64,000 nt of DNA, from assembly GCA_031835245.1 (NCBI GenBank), contig JAVKOQ010000038.1, forward strand, positions 20,001-84,000. Reading direction: 5' to 3'. The notes under the pieces were generated by a model that worked only from the letters and a program-made list of their open reading frames with translations, was not told where the DNA came from and made no database searches. The translations under genes and the position numbers were made by a program. The DNA is from Balamuthia mandrillaris. Taxonomy: Eukaryota; Discosea; Longamoebia; Balamuthiidae. Below are positions 10,613 through 20,967 of the stretch, in pieces (position 1 is the stretch's first letter; the number at the start of each line of letters is the position of its first letter).

Positions 10613-12624
10613 ATGGCAGGAAGGGAAGCATGCCCCGCCAACGGCCCTTCAAGTCGACCAAGCGAACGTGGCGGCAGAGTCACCTTCAAGCAGAGATGGA
10701 TGCTGCTGCTGCTGCTGCTTATCCCATGCCTCTGCCTCGCGCTCCTGGTCGCCAACGGCATCAGCAATCCACCCTCCTCGGCGACCCCACTGACGGGCGG
10801 TCTTCCAGCCGACCGAGCGAACTCGATGCGGGATAGGTACCTGGATGTGCTGCGGGACGCGCTGACCGGAGCGGCGTTCAGGACCACGTAGGGCATGGCT
10901 TGCTTGTGTGTGCGTTGTGTGGAGAGACGAGTCCGGTGGGTTAACTTGTCTCTGTTAATGTTCATCAGGGAAATGGAGGCTAGCCAGTGTTGGCTTGCGA
11001 ACAAGAAGAAGCAGAAGGAATCAACCCCTTTGAGCTTATGTCCTCCCATGGACGCGGAGAAAAGACGGGTTGGTGTAGGTGCACATCGTTCGCTTTTGCC
11101 ACATCCCATTTGTGAGCGCTCACGTTGTTCGCTGCAGAGTGGCCCGTTCTTGGTTTAACAATGATAGGCACGCTACGCATGAACAACCTTCGGGAACTGT
11201 TGGAACGGGTCGAGAGAGAAAGAGTCGTTGGTGACTTTATGGAGGTTTGTTTGGCCTTTCTGTTTGCTTCTCCTCCTTCTCCTTCTCCGTTATCATCTTG
11301 TTCTTGTCGCCGTTGTTGTTGTTCTTGTTCTTCTTCTTCATCATCTTCTCCATCATCATCATCTTCTTCTTCTTGTGCTTGTTCTTGTTCTTCTTCTTCT
11401 TCTTCTTCTTCTTGTTCTTCTTCTTCTTCTTCTTCTTCTTTCCTTTCCCTTGTATCTAGTGTGGGGTATGAAGAGGAGGCGCGGCCATCTTCGCGCAGGC
11501 TGTCCTTTCATCCGCCGGCATCGACCGACACGTCTGGCTGGCCGATTCGTTCGAAGGGCTTCCCCTCCCTCGAACACCCTCTCTAAGCAAGGACGGAAAG
11601 CATTGGAACAAGATGGCCTACTTTCAGGTTTGGTCGTTTTGTTTTGTATTGTTGAGGCTCTCCACCGCAGAGGCTTAACATTCTCCTCCTCCGCGTTGAC
11701 CCAACAGGTGTCAATGGAGGAGGTGCTCGAAAACTTCAAGGCCTTCGGGCTCTACCACCCCGAGCGGCTTCACTTTTGCAAAGGATACTTTGTGGACTCC
11801 CTCCCTCATTGCCATCCCTCCAAGGTTGGTTGGGCTTTCACACTTTTCTTCTCTCACCCTGACGACACACACCCCGTCAGATAGCGGTGCTTCGAATGGA
11901 CGGGGACATGTACGAGTCCACCATGGATCAGCTGTTCAATCTCTACCCTTTGGTTAGTTCTTCTCGTTCTCTCTTCATCGTTCTCTTCATCGTTCTCTTC
12001 ATCGTTCTCTTCTCTTCTCTTCATCGTTCTCTTCATCGTTCTCTTCTCTTCTCTTCTCTTCTCTTCTCTTCTCTTCTCTTCTCTTCTCTTCTCTTTCTCT
12101 TCTTCTCTTCATCGTTCTCTTCTCTTCTCTTCTTTCCTTCTCTTCTCTTCTCTTTCTCTTCTTTCTCTTTCTTCTCTTCTTTCTCTTCTCTTTCTTCTTC
12201 TTCTTCTTTCATCGTTCTCTTCTTTCTTCTCTTCTCTTCATCGTTCTCTTCTCTTCTCTCTTCATCGTTCTCTTCTCTCTTCATCGTTCTCTTCTTCTCT
12301 TCTCTTCTTCTCTTCTCTCTCTTCTTCTCTTTCTTCTCTTCTCTTCTCTTCTCCTCTCTCTTCTCTTCTCTTCTTTCTTCTCTTAACAAAACAAAACAAA
12401 AGGTTTCGTTGGGAGGTTTCGTTATAGTGGACGATTGGAACGTGGAGCATTGCCAAAGGGCTGTGACAGACTTTTGGGAGTGGCACGGTCTCCTCGACGA
12501 GGTGGCTCCCGTTAATGGCAGCGCTATGAAGCCCTTCTTCCTCAAGATAATCAAGTATCTCAAAGAAGGAAAAAGAAGAGCTAAAAATGCAAGAAAAGAA
12601 GGGAGAAAGAGAGAGAGAGCGTAG
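10613..12624 (+). pseudogene. TylF-family methyltransferase, copy 3 (two disabling lesions)
   Basis: The exon layout follows copies 1 and 2: 10613-10887, 10969-11078, 11138-11244, 11460-11627, 11708-11824, 11881-11952, 12403-12624. The start, signal anchor (MLLLLLLIPCLCLALLVA) and most motifs are preserved. Lesion 1: in exon 4 the conserved Trp codon of CGVWRGG is TGA (11469-11471), and no alternative acceptor in exon 4 restores the frame past it. Lesion 2: in exon 7, alignment with copy 2 shows 52 nt missing at 12514/12515, so the frame shifts and the conserved YWQK...WHRYEALL end is replaced by a basic tail up to 12622-12624. Exon 4 also carries a 9-nt insertion. Two independent lesions argue for a decaying duplicate rather than a sequencing slip. 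Read-through of the TGA is possible but would still leave the altered C-terminus. Confidence 0.78.
11960..12385 (+). repeat. Intronic CTTCT/TCATCGTTCT satellite (TylF copy 3)
   Basis: Pyrimidine-only tandem array of CTTCT and TTCATCGTTCTC units in the last intron of the pseudogene, longer and more degenerate than in copy 2. Confidence 0.9.
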
Positions 12625-12645
12625 AGAGGGGGAAAAAAGCGTTTG

Positions 12646-12940
12646 TTAGACGGAACGAGGATGATGGAGACAATGCAGCATGAAACAAGCGGTGTTGAGC
12701 AGCTTAAGAAGGTCTTGTTTCTCAACATCGTGGTCCCCTTCCACCTCTCCCCACTGCGCCAGTTGGTGGTGCTCGTCCACCCTGCTGAACGCAAATATGT
12801 CTTCGGAAGTGTACCGGCCTCTTAATACTCCTTTATTTAAGTTTTTTTCGTTTGTTTGTGTTGAATGAAAGTTGTAAGGAGCGACAAAGGAAGAAGAACG
12901 AGAGAACAAGAACGAGAGAAGCAAAGAGGAGTGAGAGAGC

Positions 12941-12978
<38 letters not shown>

Positions 12979-13525
12979 ACGAACCAAGAGCAAGAATCAT
13001 GGACTTAGTGTAACTGGTGATGTGATCCAAGCAGGCCAAATGCCAGTCGTTGCATTCGGAATGAAGAAACATGCGAATGGTGTTGAGAGTGTGAGGGGGC
13101 TGCTCCTGCGCTTTGATGCTGTAGTGAATGGTCATGTCCACATTGAACGCACGTGAGAACCACTGCACCACCGGATCCAGAATCTCGCTTTGGCAATCTC
13201 TCAGGCTCATGTTTTTGTCATCTCGATAACTTTCATCAAAAGAAAAAAGCTGAGTTCCGACTTCAAAGAGAAAGAAGAGAAAGAAGAGAACAAGAAAAGA
13301 GAGAGACAGAGGAAAGAGAACACGAAAAGAGAAGAGGTGAGAGATAGTACCATATTTGATCGGTGGCAAGATAGTCGAGCAGCTGGAGAACCAAAGCGTG
13401 ACGGACTTGAGGCCCTTCGTTGATTAAACGATCAATGGTAGTAGTAGCTAACGTCATCTGCATTCTCCAGACAATAACTAAGCCAGTTCACGAACAACCC
13501 ACAACAAAAAACACAAACATGAAAG

Positions 13526-13565
<40 letters not shown>

Positions 13566-13803
13566 CATGGGCATGCTGGAAGGCTTGATGACTTCTTTTT
13601 GCATTTCCCATTCTCCAGCGATGGCGTAGGCAGGAAGCTCTTCGGGCACAGCAAGGACGTGCCCCTTTGGCGTTAGTAGTTGTCGTCCATCCAGAGTGAC
13701 CGCCCACATGCCGTCTTCCGTTTGTTCTGGCGTGTAGCGGAGAGTTAAAGCGAGCGAGAGCGAAGAGCGAAAGCAGGGGGACAAAGTCAGAGAGAGAGAG
13801 AGG

Positions 13804-13834
<31 letters not shown>

Positions 13835-14105
13835 AGAACTAGAGCGAAGATAACGAGAAAACGAGAGGAGAGAGAGAGAGAGAGAGAGAAGAGAACGAGA
13901 AGCAAGAGAAGAGAGAGAGCGAGAGAGCGAGAGAATAGCAAGAGAAAAGAGGAAAGAGAACGAGAGAGAAGAGCGGGAGCACGTACCAACATCCACTTTT
14001 TTGTACCAACGCTTCGTCTTTCCGGGAATCACTTTTTTTAGAGTAGGTGGGGAGGGGGAAGCATAAATACGTGAGCAAAGCAGCAGAATAAGAAGCAGAA
14101 GAAGT

Positions 14106-14136
<31 letters not shown>

Positions 14137-14487
14137 ACACGCACCAGCTTCCGTTTTGACCCAAAGTCTTTTCTTGGGAGCGGCGCTACTGCCGCCGGTC
14201 GTAGCAGGAGCTCCCGCCGAGGAGGAAGAAAGCAAAGCGAGCGAAGAAGGACGAAAGCCTCTTCGAGTCATCATCATCGCCGAAGAAGAAGGATGCAAGG
14301 AGACGGGTTTTGAGCGGCGCACAGCTGACCATGAAAGCCGCTGAGGAGAATGATACTGCCGACAGGTGCCGAGGGTACATCCTCCTCCGAGCGAGGGTGC
14401 ACGAAGAAGAGCGCCAGTGCCACCACCAGCAGCAACAAAAGAAGAGCACCACGCCACCAGCCCACCACCGCGAGAGGAACTTCTCAT
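12646..14487 (-). CDS. ATPAF2: ATP12-like mitochondrial F1-ATPase assembly factor
   Basis: Six exons on the minus strand: 14487-14145, 14031-13987, 13726-13566, 13457-13351, 13229-12985, 12830-12646 (TAA), 361 aa. Residues 1-110 form a long Ser/Arg/Ala-rich, acid-poor presequence, consistent with mitochondrial import. The mature part follows ATP12 along its length: RWYKKVDV, WAVTLDGRQLLTPKG, AIAGEWEMQKEVIKPSSMP, TIDRLIN, a TDQICYRDD segment joined exactly across an intron, LDPVVQWFSRAFNV, and FSRVDEHHQLAQWGEVEGDH. ATP12 binds the F1 alpha subunit as a chaperone during F1 assembly in the matrix. Introns carry CT repeats on the sense strand. Its 3' end is 21 bp from the end of the TylF pseudogene, in convergent orientation. 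Confidence 0.88.
13785..13960. repeat. GA-rich intronic repeats of the ATP12 gene
   Basis: Several (GA)n blocks, interrupted by GAACGAGA units, fill the intron 13727-13986. Similar short blocks lie at about 12943-12974, 13528-13562 and 14113-14137. All read (CT)n on the sense strand. Confidence 0.9.
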
Positions 14488-14761
14488 CTTCCTTGTTCTT
14501 TTTTTTTTTCAATGGTGGATTTGGTGCACAAAAGCTGCAGTTTTTGTGGTCCACACACATAATCGTTGCACAATTGCTGCACTATTTCTGCAATTTTGGT
14601 GCAACACAGAAGATTTGCTGCACAATTGCTGGAGATTTACTGCAACTTTTGTGCAGGAGATCATAATGTAGCACAATTGTTGCACTATTTGTGCAGCATC
14701 TGAAAAAGAAAAATAATAAAGAGCGGGCAACGTTACAGCAACAAGAAGAAGGACTCCGGTC
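14488..14761. promoter_or_regulatory. Divergent intergenic region with degenerate 51-bp tandem repeat
   Basis: This spacer separates the ATP12 gene (-) from the F-box/WD40 gene (+). Three copies of GCACAATTG start at 14568, 14620 and 14671, a spacing of 52 and 51 bp. Each is followed by related TGCA-rich words (CTGCAA, TTTTG, GTGCA). The region must hold both promoters, but I cannot assign function to the repeat. Confidence 0.45.
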
Positions 14762-16846
14762 ATGAAAGCAGCGACAACAAAAACGGCCGTCGTGAAGCAA
14801 GGCAACTGCTTTTTGATCCTTCCCGATGAGATTGGTTCGGCTATGAATACTTTCTTTTTTTTTTTTATCTGTTTCAAAGCTTTTTTTTAAAAAAAAAAAC
14901 ATTTGCAATATATTGCAGTCTTATACTTGTTTTCGTTTTTGCGGGTGAGGGACCTGTGCGCCTTGGGACAGGCCTCCAGGAGGCTCCACCAGCTCAGCAA
15001 CGACGATAGCCTCTGGAGGCGGCTCTTTGAGGCGTTCCACTTCTCCTCTTCTGCCGCTGCTGCCTCTTCCTGTTCTCGTCACTATCATTCTTCTTGTTCT
15101 TCTTCTTCTTCTTGTTCTTCTTCTTCTTCTTCTTCTTCTTCTTCTTCTTCTTCTTCTTCTTCTTCTTCTTCTTCTTCTTCGCCTCTCAATGAAGAAAGAG
15201 GAGGGGAAGAAGAAGAAAAAGTCTTTTCGTTCAAAACCGCGTTCGCTCAAAAGCATCGCTCGGTCGAGAGGTGGACGCGCCAGCCGGTACGGTACCAGGT
15301 CCTCAATTGCGGGGAGGTCAGCGGGGTCGTCTTTGACCTTCACCTCGACGCCGAGAAGCTTATCGCCGGCGGGTCCGTTGCTTTCTCTCTCTCTCTCTCT
15401 CTCTCTCTCACCAACAAAAAACAACACTGAATGCTCCCCGCAGGTCGTTGTGGTACTCCGGTAACACCTCATGAGGCAACAAACAAGGGGCATTACCGAA
15501 CTCCTCCACAAAACAAAAAGAGGGTGCGCACATGGAAGCTCGGCAACGGGGACGAAGGCGAAGAGGAAGCCACGCCCCAGGCGCCCGTGCACGCCTTTGA
15601 CCCTGGCCACCGCGTCTTTCGCCTGCTTTCCCACGAGGACCGCATCATCACCGCCTCTCGCTATCCAGCGGACCGGGAGAGGGGCTTCATCCGCGTCTTC
15701 AGGACGGACGATGCCTTTCGGGAGAGCTTGGCCAGAGGCAAACCGTTGAAGGCCAAAGCGGGCGTCCCGCCGTGGACGCCTCTCTCCATCCTCAATGGGT
15801 TCGTGTCTCTCTCCTTTGTTCGGCGTAGTCTCTCTCTCCTCTGTCCTCATCCTTGCTTCTTCCTTCAGCCACACCTCAGGCGTGCAGGACATGCTCTACG
15901 ATGGGCACAACACGCTCATCACCAGCAGCGAGGACTGGAGCGTGAGGCTGTGGGACCTCACCGCGGAGCGCTGCACCGGCACCATCCACGGCAAACAAAA
16001 GATCATCGGCTGCATGGACGTCGACTTCGGCTCCAACCGTTTGGTTTGCGGCAGTTGGGATCGTTCCGTCTGGCTGTATGATTTGAGGATGGCGAGCAAG
16101 AGCGAGGAAGGAACAGAAGGAGAAGGAGGAGCGGGAGGAAGCGGAGCGGTGAGACAGTTTGTGGGGCATACGCACGCGGTCACGGCCCTTCAGTTCGAGG
16201 GAGATGCTTTGATAACGGCGGCGGATGATCGCAAGATGATCCGCTTTGATATGGCCTCTGGCGAGGAGGAGCGTTCGGTCGACTTGAGAGAGCTCACTAA
16301 CGAGTTTGATGGTTCTCTCTTTCTCTCTCTCTCTCTCTCTATGTCTCTCTTTCTCTCTTTCGTCAGTACCAACCTTTTCTTATTTTGTTGATCTTGTGCG
16401 CAGTGGGTCTTCCGGTGGTAGCTTCTCTCCGTTTCGACGACGAGAAACTTCTAACAGCATTCGTCTCTGGCGAGCCCGTCGTTTGGGATCTTGCTTCCTT
16501 GACTCCCATTCGTGCTCTCCATTACAACAACTACGACGATGAGGAAGGATCTCCTGTAGAAAAACAAACAACAAAGAAGAAGAAGAATGAAGTCAGAAAA
16601 GAAGAGAAAGAGGAGAAAGGGAAAGAGGAGAAAGAAGTGGGTCGTGAAGTGTATGGAAAAATGTGGGGTGTTCATACCATTCATTACTGCGGAGATACGG
16701 TGGTGCAAGCAAGAGAGAAGGAGTATCGATACTTGTTAGATATGTGGAAAGTCGGTCAGAGAAGAACAAGAAGAAGAAAAGACGACCACAAAGATAAAGA
16801 ACGTCACAAAAAGAAAAAGAAGAACAAAGAAAAGAAACATAAATAA
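14762..16846 (+). CDS. F-box/WD40-repeat protein
   Basis: Exon model 14762-14834, 14919-15372, 15444-15452, 15523-15798, 15869-16311, 16404-16846 (TAA), 565 aa. The F-box is split by intron 1 and reads LPDEIVLYLFSFLRVRDL with SRRLHQLSNDDSLWRRLF behind it. A poly-Ser tract (TTC codons, 15090-15180) follows. WD-type blades are clear: FDLHLDAEKLIAGG, VRTWKLGN, LITSSEDWSVRLWDLT, GSNRLVCGSWDRSVWLYDL, HTHAVTALQFEGDALITAA and RFDDEKLLTAFVSG. The tail is Lys-rich. F-box/WD proteins are substrate receptors of SCF ubiquitin ligases: the F-box binds Skp1 and the propeller binds the target. The 9-nt exon 3 is my least secure junction; skipping it also keeps frame. The tract could be mistaken for an intron but no usable splice pair removes it in frame. 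Confidence 0.78.
15090..15180 (+). repeat. Exonic (TTC)n encoding poly-Ser
   Basis: Part of exon 2 of the F-box/WD40 gene. It is the one large TTC array in the window that appears to be translated. Confidence 0.75.
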
Positions 16847-16933
16847 AGAGAAGGAAGAGTGACTATTCCATCCTTTTTTTTGTTAACTTCGCTAAATAAT
16901 CTTCTACCATCCTTGAGCTGCGCTCTTTGTTCT

Positions 16934-18379
16934 TTACCTCTTCCTCTGCACACCATAATCATCGTCGTCTTCCTCCTCCTCTTCATCGTCAGATTCTTCA
17001 TCCTCATCCTCTTCTTCCTCATCACCAAAGAACTTGAGACCGCTCAACCTCTTCGTGATCTTTGCCGCTTCCTCCTTGGCAGCAACTGCCCCCCTATCCT
17101 CATCCTCCCAATCTTGCTCACCCTCTTCTCCGTCCTCGTAGTCCTCGCCTTCATCCAACTCATCCTCTTCCCAATAGTCGGCTTCCGAGGCCTGCCTCAT
17201 TGTGCGCGTGAACTCTCGTGTCTCTGTCCAGATTTGGTACAAGTCCAACCCTGCGGGGAGAGTGTGAAGGAGCTTCATCTCTTGGCTGCCTTCCACTGCC
17301 GCCTTGCTAAACTTTGGCCATTTGACGGACTTGAAAGCGGCCAACCTGTGTTGTTTGTTTTTTAGCAAACGGTGAGTTGTTCGAGAACGAGAGAGAACGA
17401 AAGGGAATAGAGAGAGACAAGAGAGAACGAACCAATCAGGGGGAATTTGGATGTGGCGCTCTTGATCAAGGCCGTGGACCAAGTCCTTCTCATAGAAGGA
17501 CATGGTCCGTGAGTTCCAATCAATGACAAGCTCTCTAGCAAGCTTGTCCGGTGCAAACGACAAAATGGGCACTCTCGTCCGCCTTTCCGGACACTAGGTA
17601 TTTTTTCTACCTTTGTTAGTAAACATGAAACATGAGAAGAGAGAGAGAGAAGAGAGAAGAGAGAAGAGAGAAGAGAGAAGAGAGAAGAGAGAAGAGAGAA
17701 GAGAGAAGAGAGAAGAGAGAAGAGAGAAGAGAGAAGAGAGAAGAGAGCGAGAGAGAGGTAGAGAGGAGCAGCGAACGAGAGGAGAGAGCGCGAAAAGAGG
17801 AAGGAGAGCGAGGAGAGGAGAGGAGAGAGAAAGAACGAAGAAAAGAGAGAAGGAAAAGCGAACCTTTTCTTCATCCCACCAATGATAAAACTCGTCGCTG
17901 TCCTCGGAGATAGAGGGGCTGAGCCAGCCGTAACCCAGGCGAGAGGTGCGGATGAGCTTCTGCGTGAACGCGGCGAGGTGTTGGTGGTAGTGCCGCACGG
18001 AGGGGTCCGGCTCGTCGATCTTGACCGCCTTCTGGTTGGCCGTCATCTCCTCCGCTGCGGCAGCCGAAACAGCAGCATCTTGTTGTGACTTTGTTGTGCC
18101 GCGATAATAATAGCGGAGGTTCGTTGAGAGAGGATTGGACAGGAAGGCACGACGAAAGCGAGTGGCGGAGACGGGAGAGAGCAATCGGCGCGAAGGCGCA
18201 GCAGAGGAGGAAGAAGACAAGGAGCACAGCCCACGTTGTTGTTGTTGCAGAGAGACCAAAAGTTTTTGCTCCTTCAAGGAAGGGGTCCCAAAGGAAAATA
18301 CCGCTCCCGCTCCTCCTCCTCTCTTTGGTCGTACGAGTGAAGAAGCGAAAGGAAAGGGCGACTTTTGTGCTGCTCTCAT
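16934..18379 (-). CDS. Unrecognised protein with mitochondrial-type N-terminus and acidic tail
   Basis: Three exons on the minus strand: 18379-17864, 17593-17433, 17345-16934 (TAA), 362 aa, all phases closing. I do not recognise the family. Residues 1-110 are Arg/Ser/Ala-rich with few acids, like a mitochondrial targeting sequence. The middle is globular, with aromatic-rich segments such as RLGYGWLSPSISEDSDEF, RELVIDWNSRTMSFYEKDL and KWPKFSKAAVEG. From about residue 275 the chain is extremely acidic (Glu/Asp runs) before a short GVQRKR end. Globular core plus acidic tail suggests binding to a basic partner or RNA-protein complex, for example in mitochondrial ribosomes, but that is only a guess. 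It converges with the F-box/WD40 gene, 87 bp apart. Confidence 0.6.
17634..17755. repeat. (AGAGAAG)n heptamer tandem repeat
   Basis: About sixteen near-perfect 7-bp units in the first intron of the minus-strand gene at 16934-18379. Pyrimidine-rich on the sense strand. Confidence 0.9.
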
Positions 18380-18596
18380 CTCGCCTTTTTTCTCTCTCTC
18401 TTTTTTTTGTTGTTTTTTCGGTTTTTTTTGTTAAGTCCTCTGATTAGAACCCTCAAACAACATAAAACTGTGTTCAACATGTACACGAATCGTGCACCTT
18501 CGTTTGGACCCATGTCATTCAATATAATGTCGACACGAAGTGAACTTCGTAATGTCGACATGGGATTTTCTCCACGTCGACATGAATTTTCCTGTT
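18380..18596. promoter_or_regulatory. Upstream region with three TGTCGACA-type palindromes
   Basis: GTCGAC occurs at 18529-18534, 18554-18559 and 18576-18581, all within 55 bp and all followed by ACA or AT. The region is the 5' side of the minus-strand gene that starts at 18379 and the 3' side of the next minus-strand gene. Nothing coding was seen. Confidence 0.45.
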
Positions 18597-20924
18597 TTAT
18601 GCGTTCTTTCTGGTCTTACGGGCTTTCTTCTTCCGTCCTTCCTCTTTGTCTTGTTGCTTCACCCCAACGGGGTTTTTGCTGCTCTTCGTTTTGTGGGTTG
18701 GTCGTACGACTCCTTCTTTGTCTTCTGCTTGTTTTGCTGCTCCCTTCTTCTTTGTTTTCTTGGTTTTTGTCAGGTTTGTGGGCAGGTCCTGGTTTTGCTG
18801 TGGGTGTTGTTGTTCGGTCGTTGATGACGTCTGAAGAAGAAGATCGGCGGTGGAAGATGTTCGTGAAGAGGATGATGAGAAGGTGCCTTTGGGGGCTACT
18901 AATGTCCATCCTCGAAACCTGCCTTTCTTCAGGTTGGCCACCATCGTTGGCGCCATTTCGAAGCTCTCGTCATCCAACAATAAGAAGCGATCGAATTCGG
19001 ATAAACTCATCCTCCAACTTGCTTCTTCATCGTCATCTTCTTTTTGTTGTGTTGATGCAAAAAGAGAGGCGCTTGATTTACTCATGTTTCCTCTAGCTTT
19101 TTCTCTTGACTGCGGAGAAATGAGATAAGAGAAAACAGCAAAAAGAGAAGCGAAATGAGAAAAGTCAAGAATGAAACAGCAAGACAGAAAGTAAAACCTT
19201 CGAACAAACAGGCTTCCCAGGAGGCGAAATTTTCTTTTGTTCAAGCGCATTCCAATCGATGTCAGCAAAGAAAGGATGGTGCTTGATGTCGTCACCACGT
19301 ATGCGTTTGTCTGGGTCGTGTTGCAACAATTGCAGCAAAAGCGAGCGAGCATCCGTGGATACCCCTGCAGCATCTTCCAGCGAAAACACGTGCTCCTTGT
19401 TCATCACCCGCTCCAGTTTCTTAGAGATATCTTCGCAGTGAAATGGTGCCTTTTGTTTGTAACAACAAAAAAATGGTAAGATAACAACGAAAAGGAAGAA
19501 TAAAGGAAGTAAAACGAAGGTCGTACCACTCCAAAAAGCATCTGATAGATAAGGTTACCAAGTTGCCACCAATCTGTGGTTTTATCATAAGCTCCTCCGC
19601 TCAATTCTTCTGGAGAGATATAACAATCCGAAGTAGAAGGGTTATGAATAGCATGCACTTGTTCAATGCTGTCTTTCTTAGGTCGTTTGAAATAAAACTT
19701 TGCAAGAATGATGTGTCCCTCTGCGCTGATGTAAACGTTGGAGGGAGCGAGAGCACCAAACACGAACCCTAATGCGTGAAGATGTTGAAGAGCGAGTACT
19801 ATCTCTGCGGCGTAGAATACAACTAAACTTTCCGGAAGGATTAGAGTTGTTCCTACTGCATGCTTCTCTGCCTTTTCTTTCACTTTTTCAGTCTCTGTTT
19901 TAGTTTGTTGAGGTTCTTTCCTTTCGAATAAAATGCTCTCCAACGTGTCTTCGTTGTGGAGGGTTTGGTAGATTATGAAGAAGTGATCTTCTGTGTCGAT
20001 TGTCCATTGAACAGGAAGAAGGAAAGGATGAGTGACGATCTTGTCCAACTTTATGGGAATGTCGTTTGCTTCTTGCTGCAGTTTTGCAGCATCGTTGTTG
20101 AGGCGCTCCTGTAGAATTTTTTTGTTGATGATAGAAAGAAAATGCTTGGATTGAAGCAGTCTGTGCCGCACGAGAAGTTCCTATAATGGAGCAAAGAAAA
20201 GCAAGCCAGGTGAACAAAAAAGGACAATGCAGCTATGGACAAAGAAATACTCACTCGTTCAAAGCTGGATTCACCCATGATAGTCAGTACGTCAAAGTCC
20301 TCAATTGTAACTTTATATTCCCTCAAAGAAAGACCTGATGGAAGCAATGTTGGCCGTTTGTCTTGCGCTGTCTTGTGTTGCAGTTTTTGTACTAAGGCTT
20401 CCACCATTTTTTGCATCTCTTTTAGTGCCTCAGATTCTTATTTTTGTTTATTTGTTTAGTTTGTTTAAAACAGATAAACAATTTGAAGTAGGAGCAGGAG
20501 CAGGAGGAAAGATAAAGAGAAAAAGAACATAAAGAAAGTGCACGAGAAAAAAACAAACCTGTAGAGGTTAGCTCTTCTTCTTGTTCCTCCATAATAGGAA
20601 TCTTAGTTGCGTCAAAGTTCGGTAACGCCTCTGAAGAAACACTGTTATTCTTTAGCACTAAACCTACGCAGTAAGCCGCTTCTCTGCGTATTTGAGAAGC
20701 AAATGAACTGTTGGCAACCAATGAGGACGAAGCAGACAACTCGTTGAGAAGGCCTAACGCTCTGCGCTTGATATTCACTTTAGAGGAGGCAGCAAGTGCC
20801 AACAACGGCTTTAACTTGATTTGAAGCGGTCCAACTATAAACCACATCATGAGATCACAAAAGCATAAGAAGCGGGAGGCAAGGAGGGAGGGAGAGAGGA
20901 GAGAGCGAGAGAAAGAGAGGGAGG

Positions 20925-20967
<43 letters not shown>

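Noticed and set aside
11469-11471. TGA read as tryptophan (variant genetic code)
   Set aside because: TGA ends several clear genes here (TylF copy 1, Sec5, secreted copy 2, nucleoporin), so TGA is a normal stop.
11460-11480. Alternative acceptor in TylF copy 3 that avoids the TGA
   Set aside because: AG dinucleotides at 11472, 11474 and 11477 all put the downstream codons out of frame with the conserved exon.
14509-14877. Minus-strand open frame of 122 codons with a hydrophobic segment
   Set aside because: It is antisense to the first exon of the F-box/WD40 gene, whose F-box reads perfectly on the plus strand after splicing. The frame only reflects the TGCA-rich repeat and poly-A.
15090-15180. 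TTC array of the F-box/WD40 gene taken as an intron
   Set aside because: A GT exists before the array, but no acceptor after it restores the frame; the natural choice creates a stop.
20255-20436. Separate kinase gene starting at the ATG in this exon (20416)
   Set aside because: The codons before the ATG are open to a splice acceptor, and the phase matches the donor at 20559 exactly, so it is an internal exon of the larger gene.
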